From: Cudoniella acicularis
Lineage: Eukaryota > Ascomycota > Leotiomycetes > Helotiales > Helotiaceae
Length of the DNA: 36,039 bases
NCBI GenBank assembly: GCA_013054445.1
Contig: JAAMPI010000478.1
Location: 1 to 36,039, forward strand
Direction: 5' to 3'
A model generated the notes under the pieces. It made no database searches. It was given only the letters and a program-made list of their open reading frames with translations, and was not told the DNA's origin. This document shows positions 1 through 11,081 of this stretch, one piece after another. A program made the translations under genes and the position numbers. How positions within the stretch are numbered: position 1 is the first letter of the stretch; each line of letters starts with the position of its first letter.

Positions 1-141
1 AAGGTTGCGGAGAGAGTTTTGGATGAGATGGCGGGAGAAGGGGGAGGTTTGCTAGGGAGTTGGGGGGGAAGGTTGCTTAGGGGATACCTGAGCCTGGTGA
101 AGAAAAGCAAAGGAAGTGAAAGTGAAGATAAAGTTATATAA
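1..141 (+). CDS. C-terminal tail of a gene cut by the left window edge
   Basis: Frame 1 is open from the first base to a TAA at 139-141 and would encode 46 residues, ending in a Lys/Ser/Glu-rich tail (VKKSKGSESEDKVI). The base composition is GC-richer than the AT-rich sequence that starts right after the stop, which is what a gene end followed by a fungal 3' region looks like. No family is recognisable from so short a piece, and it could be a chance open frame. Confidence 0.35.
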   Translation, partial: KVAERVLDEMAGEGGGLLGSWGGRLLRGYLSLVKKSKGSESEDKVI

Positions 142-769
142 TCCTATATAATATATGAATTTGAAATTATATCTCTATTTAAATGGAATTATAATCTTTT
201 TGGAAATGATTATAAAATATATACATAAAACCAAATTCTTAAGATTACATTAATTATCCCCTACGCTGCCACTTGCCTTGCACTCAGCACGATCTATAAT
301 AACCTCTCAATAAATATACAACTAAGGCACAAAAATTAGAAAAGATTCTACCGAATTGTAGAGCGAGTAAATTTCTTCATTTCCTTTCGTATCTAGTTCC
401 TTTAATTATCCTTTTGTAGTGCTGCTGTGCGACTTTCGCGACGTATATTCTAGCGCAAGGCTAGTGAATGATATTTTTTGAAATTATGATTGGTGAGGTC
501 TTTGAAATCCTACGTGTCTTTGGCTAGCGTTGCAGGGGATGCAGTGTAACCGTACTGTAATTAGGCACCGTCAGGTGCAAGTACGCTGTGTTTCTGCTCA
601 AAATTGCTAAGCCCACTAACTCAGCCCCAATATGATTGAGTGCGCAACATCAACGATCTTTCGTCACATTTTCTGAGAAGATCTATTGAAATTAAATCCT
701 GTCAGACAGAACAGCATTTTAGGGCAGCAAAACACTTTATCGCTGTACGAACCCTCAGTCCCTGCCAAT
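142..769. other. Non-coding, AT-rich interval
   Basis: No supportable gene. The first 150 bases are very AT-rich (runs of TATA and AAT), then composition normalises. It probably holds the 3' region of the edge gene and the promoter of the NLR gene that starts at 770. Confidence 0.5.
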
Positions 770-2571
770 ATGGATGGTCTCAGCGCGGCTGCAAGCGTCA
801 TCGCGGTGGTTCAAATCTCAACGCAAATCTTCGAGCTATGTCAAGAGTATTACTCGGAAGTGAAAGACGCTAGAAAGGATATCCAGCGCTTGCGTAACGA
901 GGTGACATCTCTCCAAGATGTTTTAACCAACGTGGAAGATCTAGCTGAGGATTCGGGCTCAGCCAACCTCTCAGTATTGAACCTTCTCAATCAACAAGAT
1001 GGGCCATTGAGACAATGTCAGAAAGACTTGGTAGGACTGGTTGCTAAATTAGAGCTTGGGCAGGGAAAGAATACAATGAAGCGATTTGGGATGAGGGCTT
1101 TGAAGTGGCCTTTCAGTAGCAAAGATGTCGAGAAACTTCTTATCACCATTGGAAGACATAAGGCAACATTCAACCTAGCTTTGAGTGCAGATCATATGTA
1201 AGCTTTTAGTCACAGGTTCCATTTTACAACACTCGCTAAACTCCATCAGTGGTCTAGCTCGAGCCATCAAGGACGATGTGGCGAGACTGAACAACAGTAT
1301 CGCAGAATTGCAGGTTGGACAGAAAGAATTTCTTGTAGATGAACGTCGGCAGAAGATCCATCAATGGTTGTCACCGCTAGATCCATCCTCAAATCACAAC
1401 GCTGCATGCAAAAAGCGGCAGCCAACGACTGGCGCATGGTTTGTAGGAAGTGATCAATACGAGAAATGGAAAACGACGTCGAATTCTTTTCTCTGGCTAC
1501 ATGGAATCCGTAAGTACATGTTGTCTTGAGACATTTGGACGTATTGCTGACTGATAGGGCATCGCAGCTGGGTGCGGCAAAACTATTTTATGGTAAGTGG
1601 TTTGCGGTTATGTTTACATTGTGACTATCGCTGACCGAGATCTGTAGCTCTACTATCGTCCAAGATGTTATTCGACAGTACCAATCAGAACCAGAATTCG
1701 CGGTTGCCTACTTCTATTTCGACTTTAACGACAGTGAGAAGCAACGCCACGACAATTTTATACGATCATTGATTGTGCAACTCTCTACGCAATCTGAGAA
1801 AACTCCTGAATCTCTAGAAGCCCTCTTCACTGGTAGCCGGCAGCAGCCGACAACGGACGCTCTTACGTCGACTCTTCAGCAAATTATCGGAGATTTTCAG
1901 CAAACGTTCATTCTTATCGACGCCTTGGATGAGTGCAATCAGAGAGAAGAGCTCCTAGAACTAATGGAAACCATTGTTGGGTGGAAATCCGAGAAAGTAC
2001 ACATACTGGCTACAAGTCGGAGAGAGCGAGAGATTGAAGAGGCTCTCCAACCTTTGATCACAGACCAGATTTGTATTCAGAACGCGCTCGTTGATGCTGA
2101 CATACACATCCATATCCGCGAGCGCTGCAGAATGATCCAAAATTGAAGAAATGGCCAACAAATGTACAAGTGGAGATAGAGGAGACATTGAGGGATGGAG
2201 CACATGGAATGTAAGTTATGATTCGTCCGTTGCTGCTTAAGTGTATCGAGATTCACTGACATTCCTTAAGGTTTCGATGGGTCGTCTGCCAACTAGATTC
2301 ACTGAAAAAATGTCTAAAGCTCGATGCCCTTCGGAGAGCATTGAACTCGTTGCCAAAGACATTGGATGACACATACGCTCGAATACTACGCAGCATCGAC
2401 GAAGAATACAGCCAAGACGCGTTCAGAATCCTGCAGTGGCTGGCATATTCTGCTCGGCCGCTTCGAATTGAAGAGGTAGCCGAAGTTGTGGCTGTCAAAA
2501 TTGTTGAGAAAGCGATTCCAGTCACGTGCTCAGGGGTCGCTACCCGAAGGATTCTAAGGAAGCGGCTGTGA
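770..2571 (+). pseudogene. NACHT-domain NLR (STAND NTPase), frameshifted and C-terminally truncated
   Basis: Start ATG 770 (MDGLSAAASVIAVVQ) gives the usual fungal STAND N-terminal helical domain. Proposed exons are 770-1197, 1250-1509, 1568-1592, 1648-2210 and 2271-2571, with introns of 52, 58, 55 and 60 nt. Spliced, the P-loop reads GIPGCGKTILC, followed by FYFDFND, the Walker B stretch FILIDALDEC, a sensor-like LATSRR, and a winged-helix-like part (RWVVCQLDSL, LPKTLDDTYARIL, LAYSARPLRIEEVAE). In fungi such proteins act in non-self recognition and regulated cell death, usually with C-terminal ankyrin, WD or TPR repeats. At about 2130 one base is missing: the frame changes after IRERCR, hits TGA at 2144-2146, and the expected NDPKLKKWPTNV continues one frame over. 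The conserved part fades after EVVAVKI and no repeat domain follows. Probably a dead gene; a sequencing error could explain the single-base deletion but not the missing C-terminus. Confidence 0.85.
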
Positions 2572-3224
2572 TGATTATGCCTTTAGATCCTACGATGCCA
2601 TTGATCATATGGGCCAAGGCATAAAGCTACTACTGTAGTTTATGCGTAGGAAGATGAGCAGGAACCTCGGTAGCATGTGGGCACCGGAAGCCTATATATA
2701 TGGGACACAGCTCCCACCAAGAGCTGTTCTGTAGACTAGATTAGACCAGACTTGCAATCCACACTCTTTCAGCAACCCAACTTCACTTCCATATATCCTC
2801 AGTCGCAACAGGGGAGGTGAGGACTTACATTCAAATCATATTAAAAATTCAACCAAAACTCAATAGTAAAAGTGCATTGAGAATGTAAACGATTGCAGCA
2901 CACTTGCGAGCCGATTCTGCGTCTGCAATTTACTGATATGCAATGAATAGCTTGTCGGGATTTTCCAGGCATTCTCCAGGCCAAAATTGCCTCCTGGAGT
3001 TGATTTAATACAGCCAAGATGCGTCGGGCTCGCTTCACACCTTCAGCAGCAGCTATAAATAGATAGAGGATCTTCAGACCCAAGAAACCATCAAGCCTAA
3101 ATATCAAATCCCGTCAACAAACCTAGTCATCAAAACACTCCGCAAACCAACTTGACAATAAATCTGCCAAAGCATCTGATCACCTCTGACACAAACAAAT
3201 TCATAGTCACAGTGTGCCCTCGCC
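2572..3224. other. Non-coding; possible degraded LTR/promoter segment
   Basis: No gene is supported. A TATATATA box near 2692-2700, followed by a stretch rich in CAGACTT/CACTCTTTCAGC and a CAACA near 2806-2810, resembles the R-U5 part of a fungal LTR. I found no matching target duplication or internal retroelement sequence, so this is only a suggestion. It lies where the NLR C-terminus should be. Confidence 0.3.
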
Positions 3225-3908
3225 ATGAAGATGATCGGTGCCTTCACCCCTCCGACAACATTACCACGTTTTTGGACTGTCATGTCTGGCTTCATCTGCG
3301 CCTCAAAAAACGATGGCAAAGGTATGTCCAAATTTTAACAACAGAACTCGAAGATTTTTGTGACTAATAGCGCTATTCATCCAGACCAACTTACCACCTT
3401 TCCTCCCGAAGTACACCTACGAATCTTCGATTTTCTACAAAAGGATGCAGTAACCGCAATATGTCTTGGCCTGACGTGCAAAAAGCTCTACAAAATTGCT
3501 TGCAGACGTGTTCGGCTTCACTGCTGCATCATCCAGAAGTGTGGGAAATCCGAGTGCCGCTGCAAGCCTTTGCATATTTTACTGCTGAATTGGGTGCCTC
3601 AAGGTCTGGTGTTTGATCACTTTGCCCACAAATTCGTAGCATTAGAGCGAAAAGAGGAATTCTGGAAAGAGTTCAAGAGAGAGCATAGTGGTTGGACCGA
3701 GGAGGAGTACAGAAACACGAATCGAGACCCCGCTCGCCGCACCGACCTTACGACGAATTATCTAAGAGGCCGGTTGCCTGAACACGGTAGGCCACCCGGA
3801 GGATTAGATGGCACTTCATTATTAAGAGCGAGTTGTTGTCCGCGCTGCTCTAGGGACGCGTTCTTTAAAATCATATTGGAAAACCTCAAGCAATTTGAAA
3901 ACTTCTAG
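3225..3908 (+). CDS. F-box protein, array member 1
   Basis: Exon 1 is 3225-3321 and exon 2 is 3385-3908, with a 63-nt intron (donor GTATGT, branch GACTAAT, acceptor TCCAG) spliced in phase 1; the product is 206 aa. ATG 3225 was chosen because it is the in-frame start that joins the F-box frame through this intron. The F-box is at about residues 36-70 (FPPEVHLRIFDFL, then ICLGLTCKKLYKI). F-box proteins usually link substrates to Skp1-Cullin ubiquitin ligases through this segment. After it comes a Cys-rich stretch (HCCIIQKCGKSECRCK) and the family's second block, with LHILLLNW and HKFVALERKEEFW. No kelch, LRR or WD substrate-binding repeats are visible. It appears intact; the intron model is inferred. 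Confidence 0.75.
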
Positions 3909-4943
3909 TTCCTAGATAGACATTAAAAATAAATCTTATTTATCTCAGACTATTCTTAAAACTACCCACTCAATAATTGTCGCAGGGATAAACTCGCCGT
4001 CGGCCATTCACGAGGACACGTAATATTAAAAGAGTGGTTTGGCAGCCAAGTAGTTAAAATGTATACATAGGTCATGCCGGCTGACATAATAATGCTTTCC
4101 GTTAAGTCCCTTATAGACCAATCCACTTTTCAAGCAAATATCGCAAAAGGAGAATTAATGTTTAGGAATTGCCGCTTTGGTTTTGACGTGAAGGCATCTA
4201 TCTACTTCGGTCCATCTCCAAGCTTACAATTGTATAGCCTTTGGTGATTATTGCTTAAGTCGTTGTTTCTACTCCTGAATAAAGCCTTGTAGAATTATAA
4301 CGCAAGGACTTTAATATGTCTCGCGGAATATCAAATATCTAAGAAGTTGTTTCCTCCCAAACTTTCTAATTCGTCAATTGTTCAATGCTATGAAGTCATT
4401 CAATGTGGTCATGGCAATGCAATTCTCAAAGGCGATCAAGGATCCAGGACTGTGCTGATCACTAATTTCTGCGCTAGTCTCCCTTGGAGCCTTTTTAATG
4501 CTCTACTACGGTTCTTCGTTTTTAAAAATGTTTTTCCGCAGTATCTATTTCCAAAATTACAACAATCCGGGTTCCCAGGATGAATATTAAAATGGCTCTT
4601 GAAACCCAACGCCACCTGCTCATAGAAGTAGAGTTTGGGATCTTAAAGCGACACTGCAATGCTTTGAAAGACAAGGCGTAGCTCTTAGGGAAATTTCCAT
4701 CAATAGCGGTACAGGTCAACAACTGCTTCACTTTAACGTCTAACACTAAGGCTGCGTAGAGGACACTAAATTAGACCAACCCGCTATTACTACACCACAA
4801 GCAAACACTCAAGTGCATAGCTCCTTCATCTCAAAACGCTTCACAAATATCAAGACACCAGTTTTAAATAAGAGGGAGAGAGCAAGTCAGTAACTTAGAG
4901 ATTGGTTCTCTAGGAGGTATTTCAAACTAACAACATTTAACAG
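3909..4943. other. Non-coding interval between F-box members 1 and 2
   Basis: No supportable gene. Only short overlapping frames occur. The last 60 bases resemble an intron end for the next member (possible donor GTCAGT near 4885, branch ACTAACA, acceptor AACAG at 4943), but no clear first exon with an ATG is visible upstream. Confidence 0.5.
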
Positions 4944-5472
4944 AAGCCTTACTGCCCCCAGCTGCTAACCTCGACTCCCTCCCAACATAAATACACCTCA
5001 ACGTCTTCAAGTATATTGGTGACGACCAACTAATATCCACATGTCTAGGTCTTACATGCCGAAGACTCTACCTCTACCACTGGGACATACACGGAAAAGT
5101 GCCACTGCAATGGTGTTGCAGCTGTGGAGATCCGGGATTTAGCTGCCTATGCCCACAGCTCTGACGTCTTGCGAGCGACTGGTCTGCGACTATAGAGACA
5201 CATTCAAATTCGTCACTTGGGAGACGGAAAATCAGGTGGGGCGCAGACACCAACAAGTTCGGCAAAGCTTCTTGGGTAGAGCAAGTGTGATGCCCACGTA
5301 CCACAGGGACAGAATAATGATCGGTCGCCGGGCGGAAGAGGCCGCTGTACGGAGAAGGGACCAGGTGCCATCTGGATATGTTTTTTATGGGATTACAAGC
5401 CTAGCACGTTTGATTGATAGGATGCAGTTAGTGGCAGGGGCCGGGATGGCACATATTAGTAATAGGAATTAG
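4944..5472 (+). pseudogene. F-box protein remnant, array member 2
   Basis: After the acceptor at 4943 the reading frame gives a family F-box (IHLNVFKYIGDDQL, then STCLGLTCRRLYLY), interrupted by TAA at 4988-4990 exactly where paralogues have the Glu of LPPEIHL. A second in-frame stop is TGA 5162-5164. The family's C-terminal block continues in another frame (CDYRDTFKFVTWE) up to about 5472. The first exon is not recognisable. The combination of two stops and a frame change makes this a clear pseudogene of the same family as its neighbours. Confidence 0.75.
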
Positions 5473-6230
5473 AGAACCTATCAAGCAGCAAAATGAGAAT
5501 AGAATTGAAATAAGTGTGATGCACAATGACTCTGCGCAAAAAGACATGCCAGAACTCAACGACTCTAACACCCTGTTCTCGAAACAAAAGTCTAGTCTAA
5601 GAAACAGTTCGGCCGTGCTTCTCTTTTGTTTCTAGGCTAAATTTAATACGGATTTTTTAACAGAACTAGAAATTTCAAGCCTATTACGAAAATCCGATAT
5701 TTATTAAAAAAATCTTTAGGGCTTTACCCGACGCACGGCTAGGCACAGACCAACTGGTCCGTGTACGGGTACCCATCACGCAGTCTAGAAACAGTTGGCT
5801 TTGTCCTCAATGAAGTAAAGCTGCATACGGTGACCGAAATTGAACTTGTTTGATAGCTATCGCATGATGAGAGCTTCTGGTATCACTCGTGTCTAACAAG
5901 GATATCTTTACGTGCTTGAAAAGTTATGCGAAAGGCCGGGGTATGAATATTTTGTCTGTGAAAGGATATTTCTCACACTGAGCAAGAACGAAAAAATCAA
6001 AACATACGAGATCTCTTCAATTATTCCATTATTTCCTTTATAGCAAACAAGTGCAGGCGCTTTTTTATTGTAGCTGAGTGAGGTATGAGTTAAGTGAGGT
6101 CTGGGAGGGGAAGAAAGGGGGAGGCTTGGTGCTAGTAGCTCGGTTCGCAAAGAGGCCCGAGCACCAAACATGTCCAACTCAAGCTCACGTCTTCAATCAA
6201 TTCTGCACAACACCGAGCGTTGAACAGGAC
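5473..6230. other. Non-coding interval
   Basis: No gene supported. It contains an imperfect inverted arrangement of GAAACAAAAG (near 5580) and CTTTTGTTTC (near 5624), and AT-rich stretches. Probably the promoter side of the gene at 6231. Confidence 0.45.
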
Positions 6231-6979
6231 ATGGAAAAAGCGCGCGAGAAGCAGACTGCGATTGCAGATGCAGAAAGTAGCAGAGAACTAGAGAGAAAAA
6301 TGGGTACCCAAGAAGGTCAAGATCTTGAGCTTCTCAAAGGTGAGTTTGGCAGACAGGAGAACGCTGTAACTTCGCTGACATATATTTTCCCCAAGGCTCC
6401 CTAGCGACAATACCAGAAAAAGTCCTCGAAGAAGTGATTACCGCAATCTATCAAAACAAAGATCTCAACATCGACAAAGCTCTCTCCGACCTTTTAGCTA
6501 GAAGCTCCTTGAGCCATAATCCGCCAACTCCCGCTTCCCAACAACGTGTCCTGCCAACCCTCACGACCTTATACCCGGAGATCCATCTCAGACCGTTCGA
6601 CCTGTTGAAGCACTTCCCAGTTAGCGTAACCTGCCTCGGACTTACGTGCAAGAAGTTCTGTAAGCTTTACCGGGCACGACACTTCAAACTCAAATTATGT
6701 CGTCGAGGTCCACGCCCTGGTTCGAGGCTGCCGATGCTGAATATGTTTGCTAGACCTCAACTCCATGAGCTTCTCAAAAGCTACTTCTCTCCTAATCTGA
6801 GGTACGACTCGAAGATACATCTTTTAATGACAGAGGCAAGATCACGGGAACTTCGAAAGGAAAGGGTAGAGGTCAAGATAAACTCTCTACGACCAGTTTA
6901 TGCTGCTCGCATATTGTATAAGAAAGGATGGGAGTCTGGGGATGAGGAGTATTGCTTCCCCCTACCCCAACATGGCTGA
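6231..6979 (+). CDS. F-box-like protein, array member 3
   Basis: Exon 1 is 6231-6339 (36 codons plus one base), intron 6340-6395 (56 nt, GTGAGT donor, GCTGACA branch), exon 2 6396-6979; product 230 aa. ATG 6231 gives a short charged N-terminus (MEKAREKQTAIADAESSRE) with coiled-coil character. The F-box is divergent (LYPEIHLRPFDLLKHF, then VTCLGLTCKKFCKLYRARH). The second family block is clear: LHELLKSYFSPNLRYDSKIHL, then MTEARSRELRKERV. As in members 1, 6 and 8 the intron is phase 1 and lies upstream of the F-box. No disruption is visible. The role as an SCF substrate adaptor is inferred from the F-box only. Confidence 0.75.
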
Positions 6980-7558
6980 AGAGATGTGAAGGCAACTTTT
7001 GTTCAGGAAAATACAGAGACGTTCAGAATAAAAACGGTGGCCCTACTACACAGGTTCAATGCCGATACCCATTGAGGTGTTGCGAGTCAATACCTCATGG
7101 AATTATGAATTCGAAGGTACTGAAAAGCGAGTGTAGTCTCTGGAATTCAGCTCATCCAATCCTCTCATATCCATTGTTCGTAAATGAGATGAATAAAACG
7201 AACAAACAGAATTCAATCTTTTTGGGCCTATTGTAAATTCACATTGTTCTTGAGAACCCAACATCAGACAATTGAATGTGGCCTCGCCCACTCCAGCTCG
7301 GAGATTCAGCAAACCGCAAGCGCTTCCCAAGGCGGTGAATTTGACCTGCTCAAATTTTCGCCAAGTTTCCTGCACTTCTACTCAGCCTCGCCGCGCTCCT
7401 TTGAAGATTTTCTTTCTCCACCACCTATCTGCACTGTAGAACATAGCTAGCGGATAACGCCTTCTTCCATACAGATGAACAGCAACCGTACCAATAAACC
7501 TTCTACTTCGCAATCAGCGACTTTCCATCCACACAAGCAGTCCTCCACAGTCACCAAC
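6980..7558. other. Non-coding interval and 5' region of the next gene
   Basis: No independent gene supported. An in-frame upstream ATG at 7475 would extend the next gene by 28 Ser/Thr/Asn-rich residues. Confidence 0.45.
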
Positions 7559-9938
7559 ATGGCTCCGCAGGGACTCCGAACTGTCAAGTTTGCTCTTGGC
7601 GCAGCTAAGACCAAGGTCTTAGAGGTCAAGGAGACTTTGACAGAAACTACAAAGATACGTATTTCGTCTATTGCGCGCTCCACCGCGTCTTTTGCTAACA
7701 TCCAACAGACCATTTTGAACACCACTGGGAGTGGCAAGAAGCAAAAGATCGTTGTCACCAAGAAAAGACGGACCGATCTTTCAAAAAGAAACTTCTTGGG
7801 CATCAACTACGGTCCCAAGAAGGCTGCTAACCTATCAAAGGCCAAAGGCCGTAACCTTCCCTCGTCCAACGCGTCGGCCTCGACCTCATCATCAGTCGCT
7901 AGCAAGGCGTCGATCTCTTCCGCCATCCCCCCAACCTCTACTATTGCCTCTGGAAGCACACCGCCAGCTTGTAAGTACCACCCTTCTTGTCGCTGTGCCC
8001 ACATTCACTAACCTTCCTCCCCAGCCATTGCCGAAAAGCCTAAGAAGGCAATTAATCCCACCGCCCGTCCTACTTCCACACCCCCCTCCTCTTTACCTCC
8101 AACAGAAGCCGGCCGAGCTCCTCTCCCTTCCACCATGGTCCCCAGCCAAAAGTATTTCGTAGGCGTGCAAAAGCGCAAGAGAGACGTTTCCGGTGAGTGA
8201 ACAAATTGAACCTTCTAATCTGAATTTCAAATGCTAACATGCGACAGATATTAGTGAAGAGCCCTCCAACAAAAACCGAGCGGCAAGCATCATCAACGAC
8301 AAAAAGTCGATCAAGGGCGGCAGAGCCCCGACCCCCTCCATCCCCACCAAGAAGCTTGCCACAACCACACCAGCGAGCAGATCTTACTGCCCCGTCGACG
8401 TCAAGCCACGAGCGCCCGTCGGAAATAAAGTATTCAAGGGAGAGCAATCTGCCAACGGCAGTGGGCGGTGGCTGTTGGGGAGAAAGGGCCGTGAGGAGAA
8501 GAGACGTGCCGAGGAAGCCACTGCGTTGGAGAGTCACAAGCGCAAGATGGGAAGTAAGTCATCAGATCCCCTTCGTCAAACAATAGCCATGCTAATATTT
8601 TTTGTAGTCGAGGATTCTGAAGATGTGGTGAAGAGAATGAAATTCTGGCATGAAGGCGATGACGAGGTCGACGAAAAGTCGAACAGCCTCCAGAAGAGAA
8701 AACGTGATGGAAATGACGATGAAGGTAAGTGTCTTCTCACTTGTGGCGCATTCAATCTCTCGAGCATTAGACACTAACGCTTTCTTCTAGAGTCCGATGA
8801 GCCTATATTTAAGAGATCCAAGGCGACCATCCCAAAGGTCACCAGCTCCAATATCACCAATAACACCAAGAAGAACCGACACCCTAAGTCCCGAGCCACC
8901 ATTGCCAGAGAACAAGCCATGAAGGCCGCCGATACCGAAAGTAGTGATGAGAGCAGCGTCATCTCCGATGACGAGAGCGTTGAGGAAGATAGCGACGCGG
9001 AAGGCGATGCCTTTATCGCCAAATTCCTCGTCGAACACCCGCTTAGCTCATTTACCCCCGAGTTCAGCACATACAACCAACAAATGAAAAGCCCTGCCGA
9101 AAGCGGAATGCCAGCGGGTATCAGCACTACCCACACCCGAACCGAGGCTATCCCAAATATTGAGAAGATTGCTTCATATTGTGATAGCTTCTCCGACCTA
9201 CCTGATAACGTCCATGAGAAGATCTTTGACTACTTGAAGAATGATGCAGCTGCATCCGTCTGCTTGGGCCTGACGTCGACGAAGATGTATGAATTGCACA
9301 AGCAGACCCACGGATTGGGCGTTAAGATTGAAGAAAAGACCCGATCATACTGCAAGGCACACCAGAAAAAATGGGATGTTGCCACCGGGAAATATGAAGA
9401 AGAGCAAGCTATCAAGAAAGCTGCCAGCGATGCCAAAAAATTGGCAGAGAAGGAGCAGCTTGAGAAATGGCGTGCGGAAAACCCAGGAATGCAACCCAAG
9501 AAAGTAACGAAGACCCAAGAAGGAATGGACAACCTTGATCCCTTGATTCCGCGACCATTTGATCCTAAGAAGGAGGAGCCATGCGAATGCCACGAGTTGT
9601 TGCATGTGCTTGTCCGCGGATTCTTCCCTCCCAACACTGAATACGATTTCCGATTCAAGAAGTACCTCGAGGCAGGACGAGGCGATGAACTCTGGTGCCA
9701 CAAACGCGCTCTGGAGGTGAACTTGTCGAATATGGTGGGCAAGTATTTGAAGGATCCAGATTTACCTGCTGAAGTACGTCGTGCAATGAGCAAATCACCC
9801 TCTGTTATGGAGCTGGAGGAGATTTTTAAGAAGCAAATTGTTTATCATAAGATGCTTAAGGTTGAGAAGAGGGAGAGACTCATGAAAGAGCAGGCTGAGA
9901 AGGAGCTAGTCGAGAAGAATGCGGCTGCCGAAGTCTGA
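7559..9938 (+). CDS. Large nuclear-type F-box protein, array member 4 (five exons)
   Basis: Exons 7559-7970, 8025-8192, 8248-8553, 8608-8724 and 8791-9938 join in frame throughout (introns of 54, 55, 54 and 66 nt, all with GTAAGT/GTGAGT donors and phase-1 junctions); product 716 aa. ATG 7475 in the same frame would give 744 aa; 7559 is preferred because conserved-looking sequence starts there. The N-terminal 370 residues are low-complexity and basic (KKQKIVVTKKRR, KRKRD), then an acidic stretch follows (ESVEEDSDAEGD), suggesting a nuclear protein. The F-box is at about 469-507 (FSDLPDNVHEKIFDYL, then SVCLGLTSTKMYEL), then a coiled coil (KKLAEKEQLEKWRAE), then the second family block (CECHELLHVLVRGFFPP, YDFRFKKYLEAG) and a charged helical tail. 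It is intact and by far the longest member. Confidence 0.85.
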
Positions 9939-10520
9939 GATTGTGCGAAGCCGAACTTGTCGAAGCTGAAGCCCTTGGAGGTGACGCATAATAACTGAGT
10001 GCAAAGGCGATGCTTTGTATGAGATATTTTGATGGACTGGATACCGTATTTCGACCTCAGGGTGATTGGGGTATGTCCTTGAGGACCATTGCAGAAGCAT
10101 TTCCGAGACTTCTTTTTCTGTACACAGCTTTGGAGAACGCATTTACGGCGACGTTTACTGAGGCTTTGCGATGCCTCTTTTTCTGTACACAGCCTGCGTG
10201 GCATATTTCCATGAGCAACATCGAGCACAAAGCTGCGATTAAGGCATGCGGTGCATACTTCGATGGCTCGAATTGTACTCAGAACTCTTACTGAGTCTTA
10301 CATAGTGTAGGATAATAATTAATCTTCTGTCAGAAAAGCGAAGAGTTTAATTTTGAAAGTGACCTCGTACCTGGCATTTGCAAATTCTCAGAAGTCCTCC
10401 TTTACGACTCGCAGTTATGTTGAGCAATAATCCTTTCTTTGCTTGTTCCTTGAATTCTATCGTATTCTCATTCGGTCATTGTTGATGATTTTCCTTAGCG
10501 GGCAATGCACAATAGAAAAC
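9939..10520. other. Non-coding interval with a short direct repeat
   Basis: No gene supported. An 18-bp sequence (TCTTTTTCTGTACACAGC) occurs at 10111-10128 and again at 10176-10193. The right end abuts the solo LTR, with AAAAC as the last five bases. Confidence 0.5.
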
Positions 10521-10766
10521 TGTTGGATTTTCAGCGATATTCTATTGAATCTACAGTGAGAAGTGCGCTATATATATAGGGGTCGTAGGCCCTAAGTCCT
10601 CTGAATCACATGCTAAGCCATATCCTGTATTCCCTGTACAGCTGGACGCTACAGGGCCCTGAACACCCTGAACAGCTGAACACTCGGGGTCTCCGACTCC
10701 TATAAATACAGTGGCAAACCCCTATAATTACCACCCGCTTTAGGCCTTAGGCACCTATATCCAACA
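10521..10766 (-). mobile_element. Solo LTR of a retrotransposon
   Basis: The 246-bp element starts TGTTGGA and ends TCCAACA, the inverted 5'-TG...CA-3' termini of LTRs. It is flanked on both sides by a perfect 5-bp target duplication AAAAC (10516-10520 and 10767-10771). It is the reverse complement of the element at 30691-31002: both share the blocks GCGCTATATATA, TCAGCGATRTTC and CACATGCTAAGCCATA in opposite orientation. No gag/pol sequence is present, so it is probably the product of LTR-LTR recombination. Confidence 0.88.
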
Positions 10767-11081
10767 AAAACACATGATATCTGGATTATTTACCACTCAT
10801 GAAAGTGCCAGTCAGACCTGTCTTCGAGACTTCGAACTACAAAGAATGTCACGGCTAAGGATCACATCAAGCAGGTTTTTCGAGTCTTGATGCTGCTCCT
10901 CGAAATTGCTTTTTTGAATCCGAATGTCTCTTGTACCTAGGATGGAACACTACTCCCTTCCTTTCTTGCAGAAGGAAAATGATTCTCTTGTTTCAAAAAT
11001 GGGCATATAGACCAACCTCCCTGTGAGACTGCTGTGCACAACCTGACCAAGTCCCAAGTCTTCCGTCAACGTCCTGCAACG
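10767..11081. other. Non-coding interval upstream of F-box member 5
   Basis: Begins with the AAAAC target duplication. No gene supported; presumably the old promoter of member 5. Confidence 0.4.

Noticed and set aside
4988..4990. Attributing the F-box member 2 stop to RIP
   Set aside because: Paralogues have Glu (GAA/GAG) at this place; GAA to TAA is a transversion and does not fit RIP.
7475..7558. Upstream ATG 7475 as the start of the long F-box gene
   Set aside because: It is possible and in frame, but adds only a low-complexity Ser/Thr/Asn stretch; ATG 7559 is the more natural start.
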